Of a stretch of DNA of 64,000 nucleotides, positions 46,920-55,303 are shown in pieces. The notes under the pieces are model-generated. The model saw only the letters and a list, made by a program, of their open reading frames with translations. It was not told the origin of the DNA and ran no database searches. The stretch spans positions 496,001 through 560,000 of the forward strand of contig CANMAW010000001.1 of assembly GCA_947495915.1 (NCBI GenBank), written 5' to 3'. The stretch comes from Maribacter algarum (ex Lu et al. 2025) (nom. illeg.). GTDB lineage: Bacteria; Bacteroidota; Bacteroidia; Flavobacteriales; Flavobacteriaceae. The position numbers were made by a program, and so were the translations under genes. The stretch's first letter is position 1. Every line of letters starts with the position of its first letter.

Positions 46920-48605
46920 TTATGAGTTGAAAATTTGTTTCAATATTTTATCTGTAATCAAATACGTTGGTTTCACCCCTGTTGTACCTAATCCGCCAGA
47001 GGCAAGGGTACTACCTGTTTCTAAAGGGTTATCAGAAGCATAATAAGCATAGCGTACTTTTACGTTATCACCAATACTTTTTCGAATTTTGGAGGCCGAC
47101 TGAATCGCTTTTTGATAATGAACACCTTCCATTTCTAGGCCTATCACATTCCATGTAGACTGGTGGAAGAATTTCAGAATGTCTTTGTTTTGCAGTGAGG
47201 TACCCAAAACGGTAACCATAGTACCTTCAAAAACTTGCAGTCCGTAACCCTCAAAATCTGCCGCACACAGCTCATTTTCAAAAGGATAATTATCTGCGGT
47301 GCCTTCAAAAATATGTGCAGAAGGAATCATTAGATCTCCTTTGCCACCTTCTAAAATACCTGCTTTACCCATTATAGAAATGGATGCTATATTTAGGTAA
47401 TTGGCTTTTTTATTGCCATCTACAAAAGGTTTCAGAAACTCATCAATTGTCTCATAAGCCTGTTCTCCGAAGGCATAGTCCATCACAAAGATAACAGGTT
47501 TCTCATTTTCTGAAATTCCTTCTTTCAATTCATAGCAACAGGCATCTTTTCCAATTTTCGCCATATCAAAAATTTGTACATCGATATTGGTGCCTGAAAC
47601 ATCATCTATAGCGATCATGCCATTCTTTTTTGCTAATGCTTCTACCTTATCGCGCAAAGACTTATTGCCCGAGGAGCTAAGCGCCTCATAAATTTCTAAA
47701 CTTGCGGTGTCTTTAAACTCTTTTTTGAGTGCCGTACGTGCAAATAAAGAATTCATTACACTGTGCATGTTAGCACTGATTATGTGAATTGGGCGACCCA
47801 ACAAATTTTCTTTCTTAAGCGCTAATTTTATGGTATCTGCCCAGCGCTCACCGTGAATGTGGTGCCCCAAACGTTCGCGTAATTGTGCGCTAAAGGTAAT
47901 TACTCTTTTCTCACCCGTTACCTCTTCTTCGATAGCTAATTTTCCGAGCCACCAAACTATTTTAAGAAACCGTTCAGGGTTATCTTTCGTTGCGAATTTT
48001 TCGTAAATCCATAGGACTTCTTCGAAACTTCTTCCTAAAATATTAGCCGTATGAATTAAGGCTACTTCACGTTCTGCTTGACTTAATTCGTCTTTAGTTG
48101 CTGCAGCTTCAAGCTTTGACCAATCACGAATGGTTTTGTCAGTATCTTCGATTAAAACGCGCTTGCATATTTTTTCAGATTCAATAAATAAAAACGTCAA
48201 GTGCGTCAAAATATCATAAATATCAGATCGCCCTCGAGTGATTTCAATATTCATTTGTTCATCGTCAATACGATAACAATTTCTTCTTCTCTTAGGAGGT
48301 ACAATGGGTGTGAAGTGTGATTTTCCATACCCTTCATCAGAGGTTAGATTAATATAGCGACATTGTTCAATACCTTCAGGCAAACGTTCTAAAACATATA
48401 TTAATCCGTTAAATTCTGCTTTCTCTTCGGCTACGGTACCATAAATTTCTGGTCGTAATTGTAGTAGAGCATTTTTTAAAGATTCGCCAGAAACACCTGT
48501 TGGTTTATAAAATCCGCGATTAAATAAGTGACGCATCGTAATGTATAATCGCTCAATGGCGTTCGTTGATTCTTGCGCGCGTGTGGTATTCATTGTTTTG
48601 CCCAT
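46920..48605 (-). CDS. DUF6909-like protein of unknown function
   Basis: A 561-residue soluble protein with no signal peptide or membrane helix. I believe it is the flavobacterial DUF6909 family, but no reaction is known. The first 250 residues are alpha-helical; the last 300 include Rossmann-like strands with IISANMHSVMNSLFART and VFVMDYAFGEQAYETI, and a GLEMEGVHYQKAI segment near residue 500 that resembles the MEG motif of nucleoside phosphorylases. That similarity is suggestive only. Met5 (48593) is an alternative start. It is the first gene of the locus and has its own -7 box. Confidence 0.65.
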   Translation of the reverse strand: MGKTMNTTRAQESTNAIERLYITMRHLFNRGFYKPTGVSGESLKNALLQLRPEIYGTVAEEKAEFNGLIYVLERLPEGIEQCRYINLTSDEGYGKSHFTPIVPPKRRRNCYRIDDEQMNIEITRGRSDIYDILTHLTFLFIESEKICKRVLIEDTDKTIRDWSKLEAAATKDELSQAEREVALIHTANILGRSFEEVLWIYEKFATKDNPERFLKIVWWLGKLAIEEEVTGEKRVITFSAQLRERLGHHIHGERWADTIKLALKKENLLGRPIHIISANMHSVMNSLFARTALKKEFKDTASLEIYEALSSSGNKSLRDKVEALAKKNGMIAIDDVSGTNIDVQIFDMAKIGKDACCYELKEGISENEKPVIFVMDYAFGEQAYETIDEFLKPFVDGNKKANYLNIASISIMGKAGILEGGKGDLMIPSAHIFEGTADNYPFENELCAADFEGYGLQVFEGTMVTVLGTSLQNKDILKFFHQSTWNVIGLEMEGVHYQKAIQSASKIRKSIGDNVKVRYAYYASDNPLETGSTLASGGLGTTGVKPTYLITDKILKQIFNS

Positions 48606-48619
48606 GAAAGAATTTCAAG

Positions 48620-48627
48620 CAAAATTA
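48620..48627 (-). promoter_or_regulatory. -7 promoter box for the polysaccharide locus (TAATTTTG)
   Basis: On the minus strand TAATTTTG matches TAnnTTTG and ends 14 bases before the ATG at 48605. No TTG occurs at the -33 spacing. It is the best candidate promoter for the 30-kb minus-strand locus because the genes after it are tightly packed as far as the Wzx region. Confidence 0.45.
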
Positions 48628-48656
48628 CAAATAAAAATCAGGTTTTGCTTACCTAT

Positions 48657-50159
48657 TTAGGCTTCCACCTTTTGAAGAGATAGAACCTCTGCTACCTTTC
48701 GATCATTACTTAAGCGCTGCACTTTATTTTGCCCCCCTAATTTACCAATCGCTTTCATATATGCCTGAAAGCCTCCTTTTTTGATTGCAGTAATTTTTAG
48801 GGTCTGCAGTATTTTACCATCAATCAAATCAAAATAATAACTATTCTGTTTTTGTAGGGAGGAATCAAGGGTTTGAATAAATGCAGCAGTATCGGTGGGC
48901 GATTTCTCAAATTCAATAAACCACTCGTGATACGGCAGTTGATCACCATCTGGAGTAATTTGTGGTGCTACTGTAAACTCATTTACTAAGGCATCTGAAG
49001 AGGCAATTGCCTCTTGCATTGCTTGTTCAACTTCTTTTGCAATAACATGTTCTCCAAATGCCGATATAAAATGTTTAATCCGTCCGGAAACGATAACTTT
49101 ATAGGGCTTAACAGAAATAAACTGAATGGTATCTCCAAGATTATATGCCCATAATCCAGCATTGGTAGAGATAATCATTACATAATTTACATTTAACTCA
49201 ACGTCTTTCAATGTTAGCCTTTTCGGATGCTCCTCAAAAAATTCATCTGCCTTAATAAATTCATAGAAGATTCCGGAATTTAGAAGCAATAACATTCCTT
49301 TTTCCTTTTGGGAATTTTGGTAGGCAAAAAAGCCTTCACTGGCAGGAAAGAGCTCAATACTATCCACTTTTCTTCCGATCAGATTTTCAAACTTTGAGCG
49401 ATAAGGCTCGTAATTTACCCCGCCATAAATGAAAAGCTGAAAGTTCTTAAATAAGTCACCGATATTTTGATTGGTACGTTCTTGGAGTTTTTCAAAATAC
49501 ATTTGCACCCACGAAGGTATGCCCGCAATAACCGTCATATCTTCTTGCCTTGTTTCTTCAACAATAGCATTCACTTTGGTTTCCCAGTCTTCAATACAGT
49601 TCGTTTTCCAACTTGGTAGACGATTCTTCTGCAAATAATTTGGCACGTAGTGGGCTGAAATTCCTGAGAGACGACCAAATTGAATTCCGTTTTTCTCTTG
49701 CATTTCAGGGCTTCCCTGTAAAAAAATCATTTTACCATTAACGAAACTAGTATTACCCGTTTCATGAATATAATTCAAAATGGCATTTCGAGATGCTTCT
49801 ACCTGATGCTTGATTGATGCTTTGGTAATCGGTATGTATTTCGCACCTGAAGTAGTACCTGATGTTTTAGCAAAATATAGCGGTTTTCCAGGCCAGAGCA
49901 CATTTTCTTTTCCAGCTACCACTTGTTCAACATACCCCTTCAAGCCTTCGTAATCGCGAACGGGTACATGATTAACGAAATCAGCATGCGATTTAATGTC
50001 AGCGAACTTATGATCTTTACCGAATGCCGTGTTTTTAGCATTTTGAATCAATTCTGTAAATAATTTTTCTTGGGTTTCAATAGGGTTATTCACCCATTTC
50101 GAGGTCTCTTTTGCAATGCGCTTTGCGAAAATTTTAGCTCCAATTGATTTCAGTGACAT
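48657..50159 (-). CDS. GH3 auxin-responsive promoter family protein
   Basis: A 500-residue member of the GH3/JAR1 acyl-adenylating family: FAKTSGTTSGAKYIPIT is the ATP-phosphate loop, SEGFFAYQNS lies near the adenine site and NLGDTIQFISVKPYKVIVSGRIKHFISAFGEHV covers the hinge and C-terminal motif. Plant members conjugate amino acids to hormones; the bacterial substrate is unknown. It is a common neighbour of the M23 peptidase and tatA in flavobacteria, an arrangement seen here. Confidence 0.88.
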   Translation of the reverse strand: MSLKSIGAKIFAKRIAKETSKWVNNPIETQEKLFTELIQNAKNTAFGKDHKFADIKSHADFVNHVPVRDYEGLKGYVEQVVAGKENVLWPGKPLYFAKTSGTTSGAKYIPITKASIKHQVEASRNAILNYIHETGNTSFVNGKMIFLQGSPEMQEKNGIQFGRLSGISAHYVPNYLQKNRLPSWKTNCIEDWETKVNAIVEETRQEDMTVIAGIPSWVQMYFEKLQERTNQNIGDLFKNFQLFIYGGVNYEPYRSKFENLIGRKVDSIELFPASEGFFAYQNSQKEKGMLLLLNSGIFYEFIKADEFFEEHPKRLTLKDVELNVNYVMIISTNAGLWAYNLGDTIQFISVKPYKVIVSGRIKHFISAFGEHVIAKEVEQAMQEAIASSDALVNEFTVAPQITPDGDQLPYHEWFIEFEKSPTDTAAFIQTLDSSLQKQNSYYFDLIDGKILQTLKITAIKKGGFQAYMKAIGKLGGQNKVQRLSNDRKVAEVLSLQKVEA

Positions 50160-50165
50160 CTCTAA

Positions 50166-51035
50166 TTATTTAAAATCAATAAAATCAAGGGGGTTCAAGG
50201 GGGTGCCCTTATCCCACAGTTCAAAATGAAGATGCGGACCTGTTGTAAATTCTCCAGTGTTACCTACCGAAGCAATCACTTCTCCCGCACGAACCATATC
50301 ACCTTGACTCTTATTTAAAGAGCCGTTGTGTTTATATACACTTAATAGTCCGTCTTTGTGCTCTAAAATGATCACATGACCTGTATCGGCGGTCCACTCT
50401 GCAAAAATTACCATACCATTAGCGGCTGCCTTTACAGGTGTTTCACGTGGTGCTACAACATCAACGGCATAGTGCTTCTTGCGCGCATCATAATTCTGAC
50501 TTACGGTTCCACTAATGGGAGGAAACAAAACCACATCAGATTTTACCGAATTTTGCTCAAACAAATTGTATTTATCTTCAAGCGCAACTTGCGCGCGTAG
50601 TAAAGAATCTTGTTTTATAGGTGTTAGATCTACTGTTGAAGGGTCAAGTTTGAATTGTTCGCGTAACGAATCTCTATTGATTTCATTGTTTTCAATATCG
50701 CCGGTCAACACCTTGCGAATATTATTTAAATACCGATTGTTATTATTTAAGACTCGAACCAAAGAATCTGTTTCAAAGGTTAAATCAGCTGCTTGCTTTT
50801 TTAGTTTGTTTGATGAGTAGCCCGGTATATACTCTCGTAACGGAGTAAAAGCAATAAGCAAGGTGGTTAAACCAATAAGCCCTATAATACATAGAGAGCC
50901 TGTAACAAATACATTTAACCTACTTAACTTAAAAGAAATCTTTTCTTCAAAAGTACTCTCGTTTAAAATAACTAAACGGTACTTATGCAGTAACTTTTTC
51001 TTTATTTCTTTTCTTTTTTTAACCTTTTTGGCCAT
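50166..51035 (-). CDS. M23 family metallopeptidase (peptidoglycan endopeptidase-like)
   Basis: A 289-residue protein: a basic cytoplasmic N-terminus (MAKKVKKRKEIKKK), one membrane helix (about 38-62), a coiled-coil stretch and a C-terminal LytM/M23 domain. Zinc ligands HYAVDVVAP (His-X3-Asp) and the HLHFELW motif are present, so it should be an active cell-wall DD-endopeptidase-type enzyme anchored in the inner membrane. The ATG at 51035 is preferred over TTG 51041. It is only 3 bases from a TATATTTG promoter box, which implies a leaderless or nearly leaderless transcript. Confidence 0.88.
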   Translation of the reverse strand: MAKKVKKRKEIKKKLLHKYRLVILNESTFEEKISFKLSRLNVFVTGSLCIIGLIGLTTLLIAFTPLREYIPGYSSNKLKKQAADLTFETDSLVRVLNNNNRYLNNIRKVLTGDIENNEINRDSLREQFKLDPSTVDLTPIKQDSLLRAQVALEDKYNLFEQNSVKSDVVLFPPISGTVSQNYDARKKHYAVDVVAPRETPVKAAANGMVIFAEWTADTGHVIILEHKDGLLSVYKHNGSLNKSQGDMVRAGEVIASVGNTGEFTTGPHLHFELWDKGTPLNPLDFIDFK

Positions 51036-51038
51036 GCA

Positions 51039-51046
51039 CAAATATA
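51039..51046 (-). promoter_or_regulatory. -7 promoter box (TATATTTG) touching the M23 start codon
   Basis: Minus-strand TATATTTG is an exact TAnnTTTG match; its last base is followed by three bases and then the ATG at 51035. Transcription would begin at or within a few bases of the start codon. Confidence 0.5.
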
Positions 51047-51219
51047 ACGTTAGAATTTAATTTGAAATGCCTTGCTTCAAATTTTATGACTTCATCAAGA
51101 GACATTGAAGCTAATAATTTCTTGCAAGTAGTTCTTATATTCAAATTAAAGCAATTAAATTATTCTGTCTACGTTAGGTATTTACAATCAAAATGCTAAA
51201 CTTCTGTTTAGTTTTTTGT

Positions 51220-51227
51220 TATCTTTG
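51220..51227 (+). promoter_or_regulatory. -7 promoter box for tatA (TATCTTTG)
   Basis: TATCTTTG fits TAnnTTTG and ends 24 bases before the tatA ATG. There is no clear TTG at the -33 position. Confidence 0.5.
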
Positions 51228-51251
51228 AATTTCACATAAACAATAAAATCT

Positions 51252-51434
51252 ATGTTAGCTCAACAAATTTTTTTAGCCATTGGCGCCCCTCAAATCATAT
51301 TGGTGGTTGTGGTTGTACTTCTTTTGTTTGGAGGAAAAAAGATTCCTGAATTAATGCGTGGATTGGGCAGTGGTATCAAAGAATTTAAAGATGCTTCAAA
51401 AGACGATGAAAAATTAGAAGAAAATAAAGATTAG
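51252..51434 (+). CDS. tatA: Sec-independent protein translocase TatA/E
   Basis: A 60-residue protein with one membrane helix (about residues 10-27, [16 protein letters not shown]), the [21 protein letters not shown] amphipathic helix and an acidic tail. The FG motif after the helix and the following Lys/Pro are TatA hallmarks. It forms the pore of the twin-arginine pathway; tatC is not in this window. A strong terminator follows. Confidence 0.93.
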   Translation: MLAQQIFLAIGAPQIILVVVVVLLLFGGKKIPELMRGLGSGIKEFKDASKDDEKLEENKD

Positions 51435-51453
51435 TACACTTTAAACCTTATAC

Positions 51454-51485
51454 AAACCCCTTGATGTAGCTACATCAAGGGGTTT
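51454..51485 (+). terminator. tatA terminator
   Basis: AAACCCCTTGATGTAG (51454-51469) and its exact reverse complement CTACATCAAGGGGTTT (51470-51485) form a perfect palindrome, followed by more T residues. It begins 20 bases after the tatA stop. Confidence 0.9.
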
Positions 51486-51878
51486 TTTATTTTCAGAGCT
51501 TTACCTACCAAAAATACGCGAAGTGCGCTTCATATATTCAAGTTTATCTATTAACAAAAAGCCTCATTCACAATCGTTGATTCAAAGAAATTTTTTCTAA
51601 AGACTAAGCCGATTACTTCTTAGGTCTGTGATTTCACCTATGCCAGGCGATTTTTAAGTATACGAAACGATGAAATTAAACGTTAACTACAAATGGAACT
51701 ATGCTATCTATTTGTTAAGGCTTTCACGCTTACACCAGAAATAAAAAGCTTTTCGAATCTATTGTAAATAAACACCTACAACATCTAAAACCAAAAAAAG
51801 AATATACAAAAGGCTTCAAATAGTAAAAACTGTTTAATAAGGGCTTTTAAAATTCCCCAGATTCATAACAACCAAATC
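51486..51878. other. Intergenic region without a recognisable gene
   Basis: About 390 AT-rich bases between the tatA terminator and the OmpA-family gene. No reading frame longer than a few dozen codons, no RNA gene and no strong hairpin were seen. Its length suggests that it holds the OmpA promoter and a long leader, but no exact TAnnTTTG box stands out. Confidence 0.45.
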
Positions 51879-54407
51879 ATGAAAAGACTAATAACCACCT
51901 ACTTTTATCTAGCATCTTTAGCTTTGGCGGCGCAAACTGCGGGCAATTTAGATCTCGATTTTAATGACGGTTCACTTACTTCCGATTTTTCATCAGCACA
52001 AATCACCACTGAAGAAGACATTTCAATAAATGACACTTTTGAAGAAGCTGCTAAGAAAAACAACATTCCTTATCGCTCTTTTGATGGTTTAACAGATGTT
52101 GAAGATGGTTACTATGTAATTGCCGGAGTTTACAATGAAGGTAGAAATCTTAAAAAGGCTATTAAAAAATTAGTTAAAAAAGGTTTTAATGCTGGGTCTA
52201 TTGAAAATCCTGATACTAATTTAAACTACGTTTATTTAGAAAAATACCCTTTTGGTTTAGAAGCTGTTGATGCCTGTGTGAGCAATTTTGATGGATTATA
52301 TGATGAAGATGTTTGGATTTTAAATGTTGAAAACGGTATCTCACCAGATGCTTATGACCCTTATGCGAATCAACAAGTAGAAGCCAACGATGCATCTGCA
52401 AAAAAAGAAATGGCAAAAACGGTATCTGTAGAAGAGGTCAACTATGATCTACTAAATGAACCGGGTAATATAGACCAAATTGAAGGTGAGAAACCAAATA
52501 GAACAAAGCTAATTCAAAGAGCCGATCATTATTTTGATAAAATGTGGTACGCTGAAGCTGCTGCTTTGTACGAAGAAGCTTTACAAAAAGGAGACAAGAA
52601 CTATTCTTATGAAATAATTCAAAAGGCTGCTGATTCGTATTACTTTAATACTAATATGGAAAAAGCCTATGAGTGGTATAATTTATTATACACACAGTAT
52701 GGTAAAGATATGTCGGCAGATAATGTTTTTAAATATGCACATTCGCTAAAAGGCACTGGCAAATACGGACGATCTAAAAAACTTATGCGTTTGTACCAGA
52801 AGAAACTAGATAACGGTGATATAAGTCAATATGATAGCCAGAAGTCACTGCCAAATGAAATGGTTTTAGATAATATCTTAAACTCTAGTCGTGAAGATTA
52901 TGAAATTAAAAACTTAGCGATTAACACAGAATATTCCGATTTTTCACCGATGTTCTTAGATTCTACGCAAATCGTTTACGCGACTGCAAAAGATTCTTCT
53001 TTTTTAAATACCAGACGGTATAAATGGAATAATCAACCATACCTTGATTTATACGTTGCTAAAATCAATAAAGAAACACAAGACTTAAAAGATGCGATCA
53101 AATTCTCTAAAAAAATAAATACTAAGTATCATGAAGCTTCGGTAAGTTTTTCTCCAGATAATCAAACCATGTATTTTACTAGAAACAATTATGGTAAAAA
53201 ACTTAGAAGAGATAAAAATGGTGTAAACAACTTGAAAATATACATGTCTAAAAAAGTAGGTGACGAATGGACAGAAGCTGTTGAAGTACCTTTTAATAGT
53301 GATGATTATTCTACGGGTCATCCGGCATTGAGCCCGGATGGGAAACAGATGTACTTCGTTTCTGATATGCCTGGAAGCATTGGACAAACCGATATTTTTG
53401 TTGTTGACATTCTTGGTGAAAATCGTTTTTCAGAACCTAGAAATTTAGGACCTGAAATAAATACAGAACGTAAAGAAATGTTTCCATTCATTAATGATCA
53501 AAAATTATACTTCTCCTCTGATGGGCACACAGGGCTAGGTGGTTTAGACGTTTATGAGGTAGCCTATACTGAAGAAGGTTTCGCTAAAGAAGTTAAAAAC
53601 TTAGGACAACCCATTAATAGTAATAAAGATGATTTTTCATATATCGTTAATGAAGAAAACCAAAAAGGTTTCTTTGCCTCAAACCGAGCCGACGGAAAAG
53701 GAGATGATGATATTTATTCATTTAAGAGATTGATTGTAGAAGAAGTTCCTGAAATGAACAATGCAATTGCAGGCGTTGTAACTGAGCTAATTACTGGTGA
53801 TATTATGCCCCAGGCTCTAGTAGAATTACTTGATGAAAATGGAATAAAATTAAAAGAAGTAGTTACCGAAGATGATGGTAGTTTTGTTTTTGAGGATCTT
53901 GAAGCTGATACGAAATACACGATTAAAGCAACAAAAGACACCTATTTTGAAAACACACAAGAGGTAACCAGTATTGAAAATGATACGGTTAATGTTGCCG
54001 TAGAAATGAAGCGATTGAAAGAAATGATTGCTATTGAAGATGGTATTAAGAAGTTGAAAACCGAAATGATTTACTTCGATTTTGATAAATCTTATATTCG
54101 AAATGATGCCTCTAAAGAATTAGATAAACTAGTTGAAGTTATGACTGAATACCCAGAAATGGTGATTAAAATTGAATCACATACCGATTCAAGAGGTAAG
54201 CGGGCATACAACAAGTACTTATCTGACAAGCGTGCAAAATCTACCAGAGCATATATTATCTCAAAAGGTATAGCACCAGAACGAATAGAAAGCGCAATCG
54301 GATACGGAGAGGAACAATTACTAAATGGTTGTGATGGAAGCGTAGCATGTACAGAACAAGAACATTATAGAAACAGACGTTCAGAATTTATTATAGTAAA
54401 CATGTAA
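51879..54407 (+). CDS. OmpA-family envelope protein with TPR, PD40 and regulatory domains
   Basis: An 842-residue exported protein. Order: signal peptide (about 1-18), a SPOR-like segment (about 65-125, DGYYVIAGVYNEGRNLKKAIKKL in part), TPR helices (about 205-310), a PD40/WD40-like propeller (about 350-610; repeats such as HEASVSFSPDNQTMYFTRNN), a carboxypeptidase-regulatory-like domain (about 630-705) and an OmpA C-terminal domain (about 730-842; YFDFDKSYIRNDASKELDKL). It binds peptidoglycan in the outer membrane. The layout resembles PorE and the OmpA proteins paired with PorP/SprF, but no porP-like gene adjoins it. Confidence 0.9.
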   Translation: MKRLITTYFYLASLALAAQTAGNLDLDFNDGSLTSDFSSAQITTEEDISINDTFEEAAKKNNIPYRSFDGLTDVEDGYYVIAGVYNEGRNLKKAIKKLVKKGFNAGSIENPDTNLNYVYLEKYPFGLEAVDACVSNFDGLYDEDVWILNVENGISPDAYDPYANQQVEANDASAKKEMAKTVSVEEVNYDLLNEPGNIDQIEGEKPNRTKLIQRADHYFDKMWYAEAAALYEEALQKGDKNYSYEIIQKAADSYYFNTNMEKAYEWYNLLYTQYGKDMSADNVFKYAHSLKGTGKYGRSKKLMRLYQKKLDNGDISQYDSQKSLPNEMVLDNILNSSREDYEIKNLAINTEYSDFSPMFLDSTQIVYATAKDSSFLNTRRYKWNNQPYLDLYVAKINKETQDLKDAIKFSKKINTKYHEASVSFSPDNQTMYFTRNNYGKKLRRDKNGVNNLKIYMSKKVGDEWTEAVEVPFNSDDYSTGHPALSPDGKQMYFVSDMPGSIGQTDIFVVDILGENRFSEPRNLGPEINTERKEMFPFINDQKLYFSSDGHTGLGGLDVYEVAYTEEGFAKEVKNLGQPINSNKDDFSYIVNEENQKGFFASNRADGKGDDDIYSFKRLIVEEVPEMNNAIAGVVTELITGDIMPQALVELLDENGIKLKEVVTEDDGSFVFEDLEADTKYTIKATKDTYFENTQEVTSIENDTVNVAVEMKRLKEMIAIEDGIKKLKTEMIYFDFDKSYIRNDASKELDKLVEVMTEYPEMVIKIESHTDSRGKRAYNKYLSDKRAKSTRAYIISKGIAPERIESAIGYGEEQLLNGCDGSVACTEQEHYRNRRSEFIIVNM

Positions 54408-54435
54408 TAAATAGAAATCTTATCATAGATCTAGA

Positions 54436-54468
54436 GGCCGCAACTACTTAAGTTGCGGCCTTTTTTTT
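54436..54468 (+). terminator. Terminator of the OmpA-family gene
   Basis: GGCCGCAACT (54436-54445) pairs with AGTTGCGGCC (54451-54460) around a 5-base loop and is followed by eight T residues. Confidence 0.92.
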
Positions 54469-54652
54469 GTTTAAATGTTATCTTTTAATACCGCTTTAAA
54501 CTAGTGTATTATCACAACTATCAGCTCTTTTCAACTTTCACAACACCTTGGTATAAATTCACAACAAATAGCTACAAAAAGATACCTAAAGCATCAATTT
54601 CGAGTTATATATAAACCTATAACTGAATGTATTATCCCAAACTCCAAATCTT

Positions 54653-54823
54653 ATGAAGAATGTCCTACTTATTAAAGAAATTTACCTAGAAGCTTTTAAA
54701 AACCTAGGCACAAAATTTGTGAAATCATATTTTAAAGCCTTTTCATGGTTTTGTTTTGTTAGCTTCTTAATTGTGCTCTATGCCTTTATTTTTAGAGTTG
54801 TTACAGGCTTTGCTTTCGATTAA
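54653..54823 (+). CDS. Tiny membrane protein, first of two tandem paralogues
   Basis: A 56-residue protein: a basic/amphipathic N-terminus (MKNVLLIKEIYLEAFKNLG), then SYFKAFSWFCF leading into one hydrophobic helix (about residues 31-48) and the end FRVVTGFAFD. It is clearly related to the protein encoded at 55084-55251: both share IY-EAF, YFKAFS-FCF, F-FR-TGF-F. I think this is the DUF6747-type flavobacterial family; no function is known. The gene has its own terminator at 54857. Confidence 0.75.
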   Translation: MKNVLLIKEIYLEAFKNLGTKFVKSYFKAFSWFCFVSFLIVLYAFIFRVVTGFAFD

Positions 54824-54856
54824 CCCATTATAACTTAACCAACCTAACCACAAAAG

Positions 54857-54883
54857 AACTCCCATTAAATCGGGAGTTTTTTT
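54857..54883 (+). terminator. Terminator between the two tiny paralogues
   Basis: AACTCCC (54857-54863) pairs with GGGAGTT (54872-54878) over an 8-base loop, followed by T residues to 54883. Confidence 0.75.
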
Positions 54884-55083
54884 ATGTCTTCTATGCAACA
54901 ACTAACTTCGAATTTTAAGAAACTAAAACACCTTTCTTTCGTCTAAGAAAAACACCCGTTGACGAGTAAATACTTTTTTGATAAAATTCATCAATTTAAA
55001 GTGACCATACATCTAATAGATTCTTTATGAGCTAGTTAAAAATCACATCTTTGGTTTATCAAGAATTTCAACCCAAAGAAATC

Positions 55084-55251
55084 ATGAAAAAACTTTTAGT
55101 TTTAAGAGATATTTACAAGGAAGCATTTCAAGATTGGACTCAAAAGCACTATGAGCGGTATTTTAAAGCGTTTTCAGCCTTTTGTTTCATCATGCTGATT
55201 ATAGGGGTAAATGCGTTTGTATTTCGCCTAGCAACAGGTTTTAACTTTTAA
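55084..55251 (+). CDS. Tiny membrane protein, second tandem paralogue
   Basis: A 55-residue protein with the same plan as its upstream neighbour: MKKLLVLRDIYKEAFQDW, YFKAFSAFCF, one hydrophobic helix (about 31-47) and the end FRLATGFNF. A TTG at 55051 adds eleven residues without homology to the first copy, so ATG 55084 is used. Separate terminators after each copy suggest independent transcription. The role is unknown. Confidence 0.75.
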   Translation: MKKLLVLRDIYKEAFQDWTQKHYERYFKAFSAFCFIMLIIGVNAFVFRLATGFNF

Positions 55252-55275
55252 AGGACATTCTTATATAACCAACCC

Positions 55276-55303
55276 AAAAAACGCTCTTAATCGGGCGTTT
55301 TTT
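55276..55303. terminator. Bidirectional terminator between convergent genes
   Basis: AAAAAACGC (55276-55284) pairs with GCGTTTTTT (55295-55303), giving T-tracts on both strands. It ends the small-protein gene on the plus strand and overlaps the stop codon of the DUF4837 gene on the minus strand. Confidence 0.8.

Noticed and set aside
50439-50454. TGTTTCACGTG followed by GTGCT looks like half a parS site
   Set aside because: Only the left half matches; the right half differs in five of eight bases, and it lies inside the M23 coding region.
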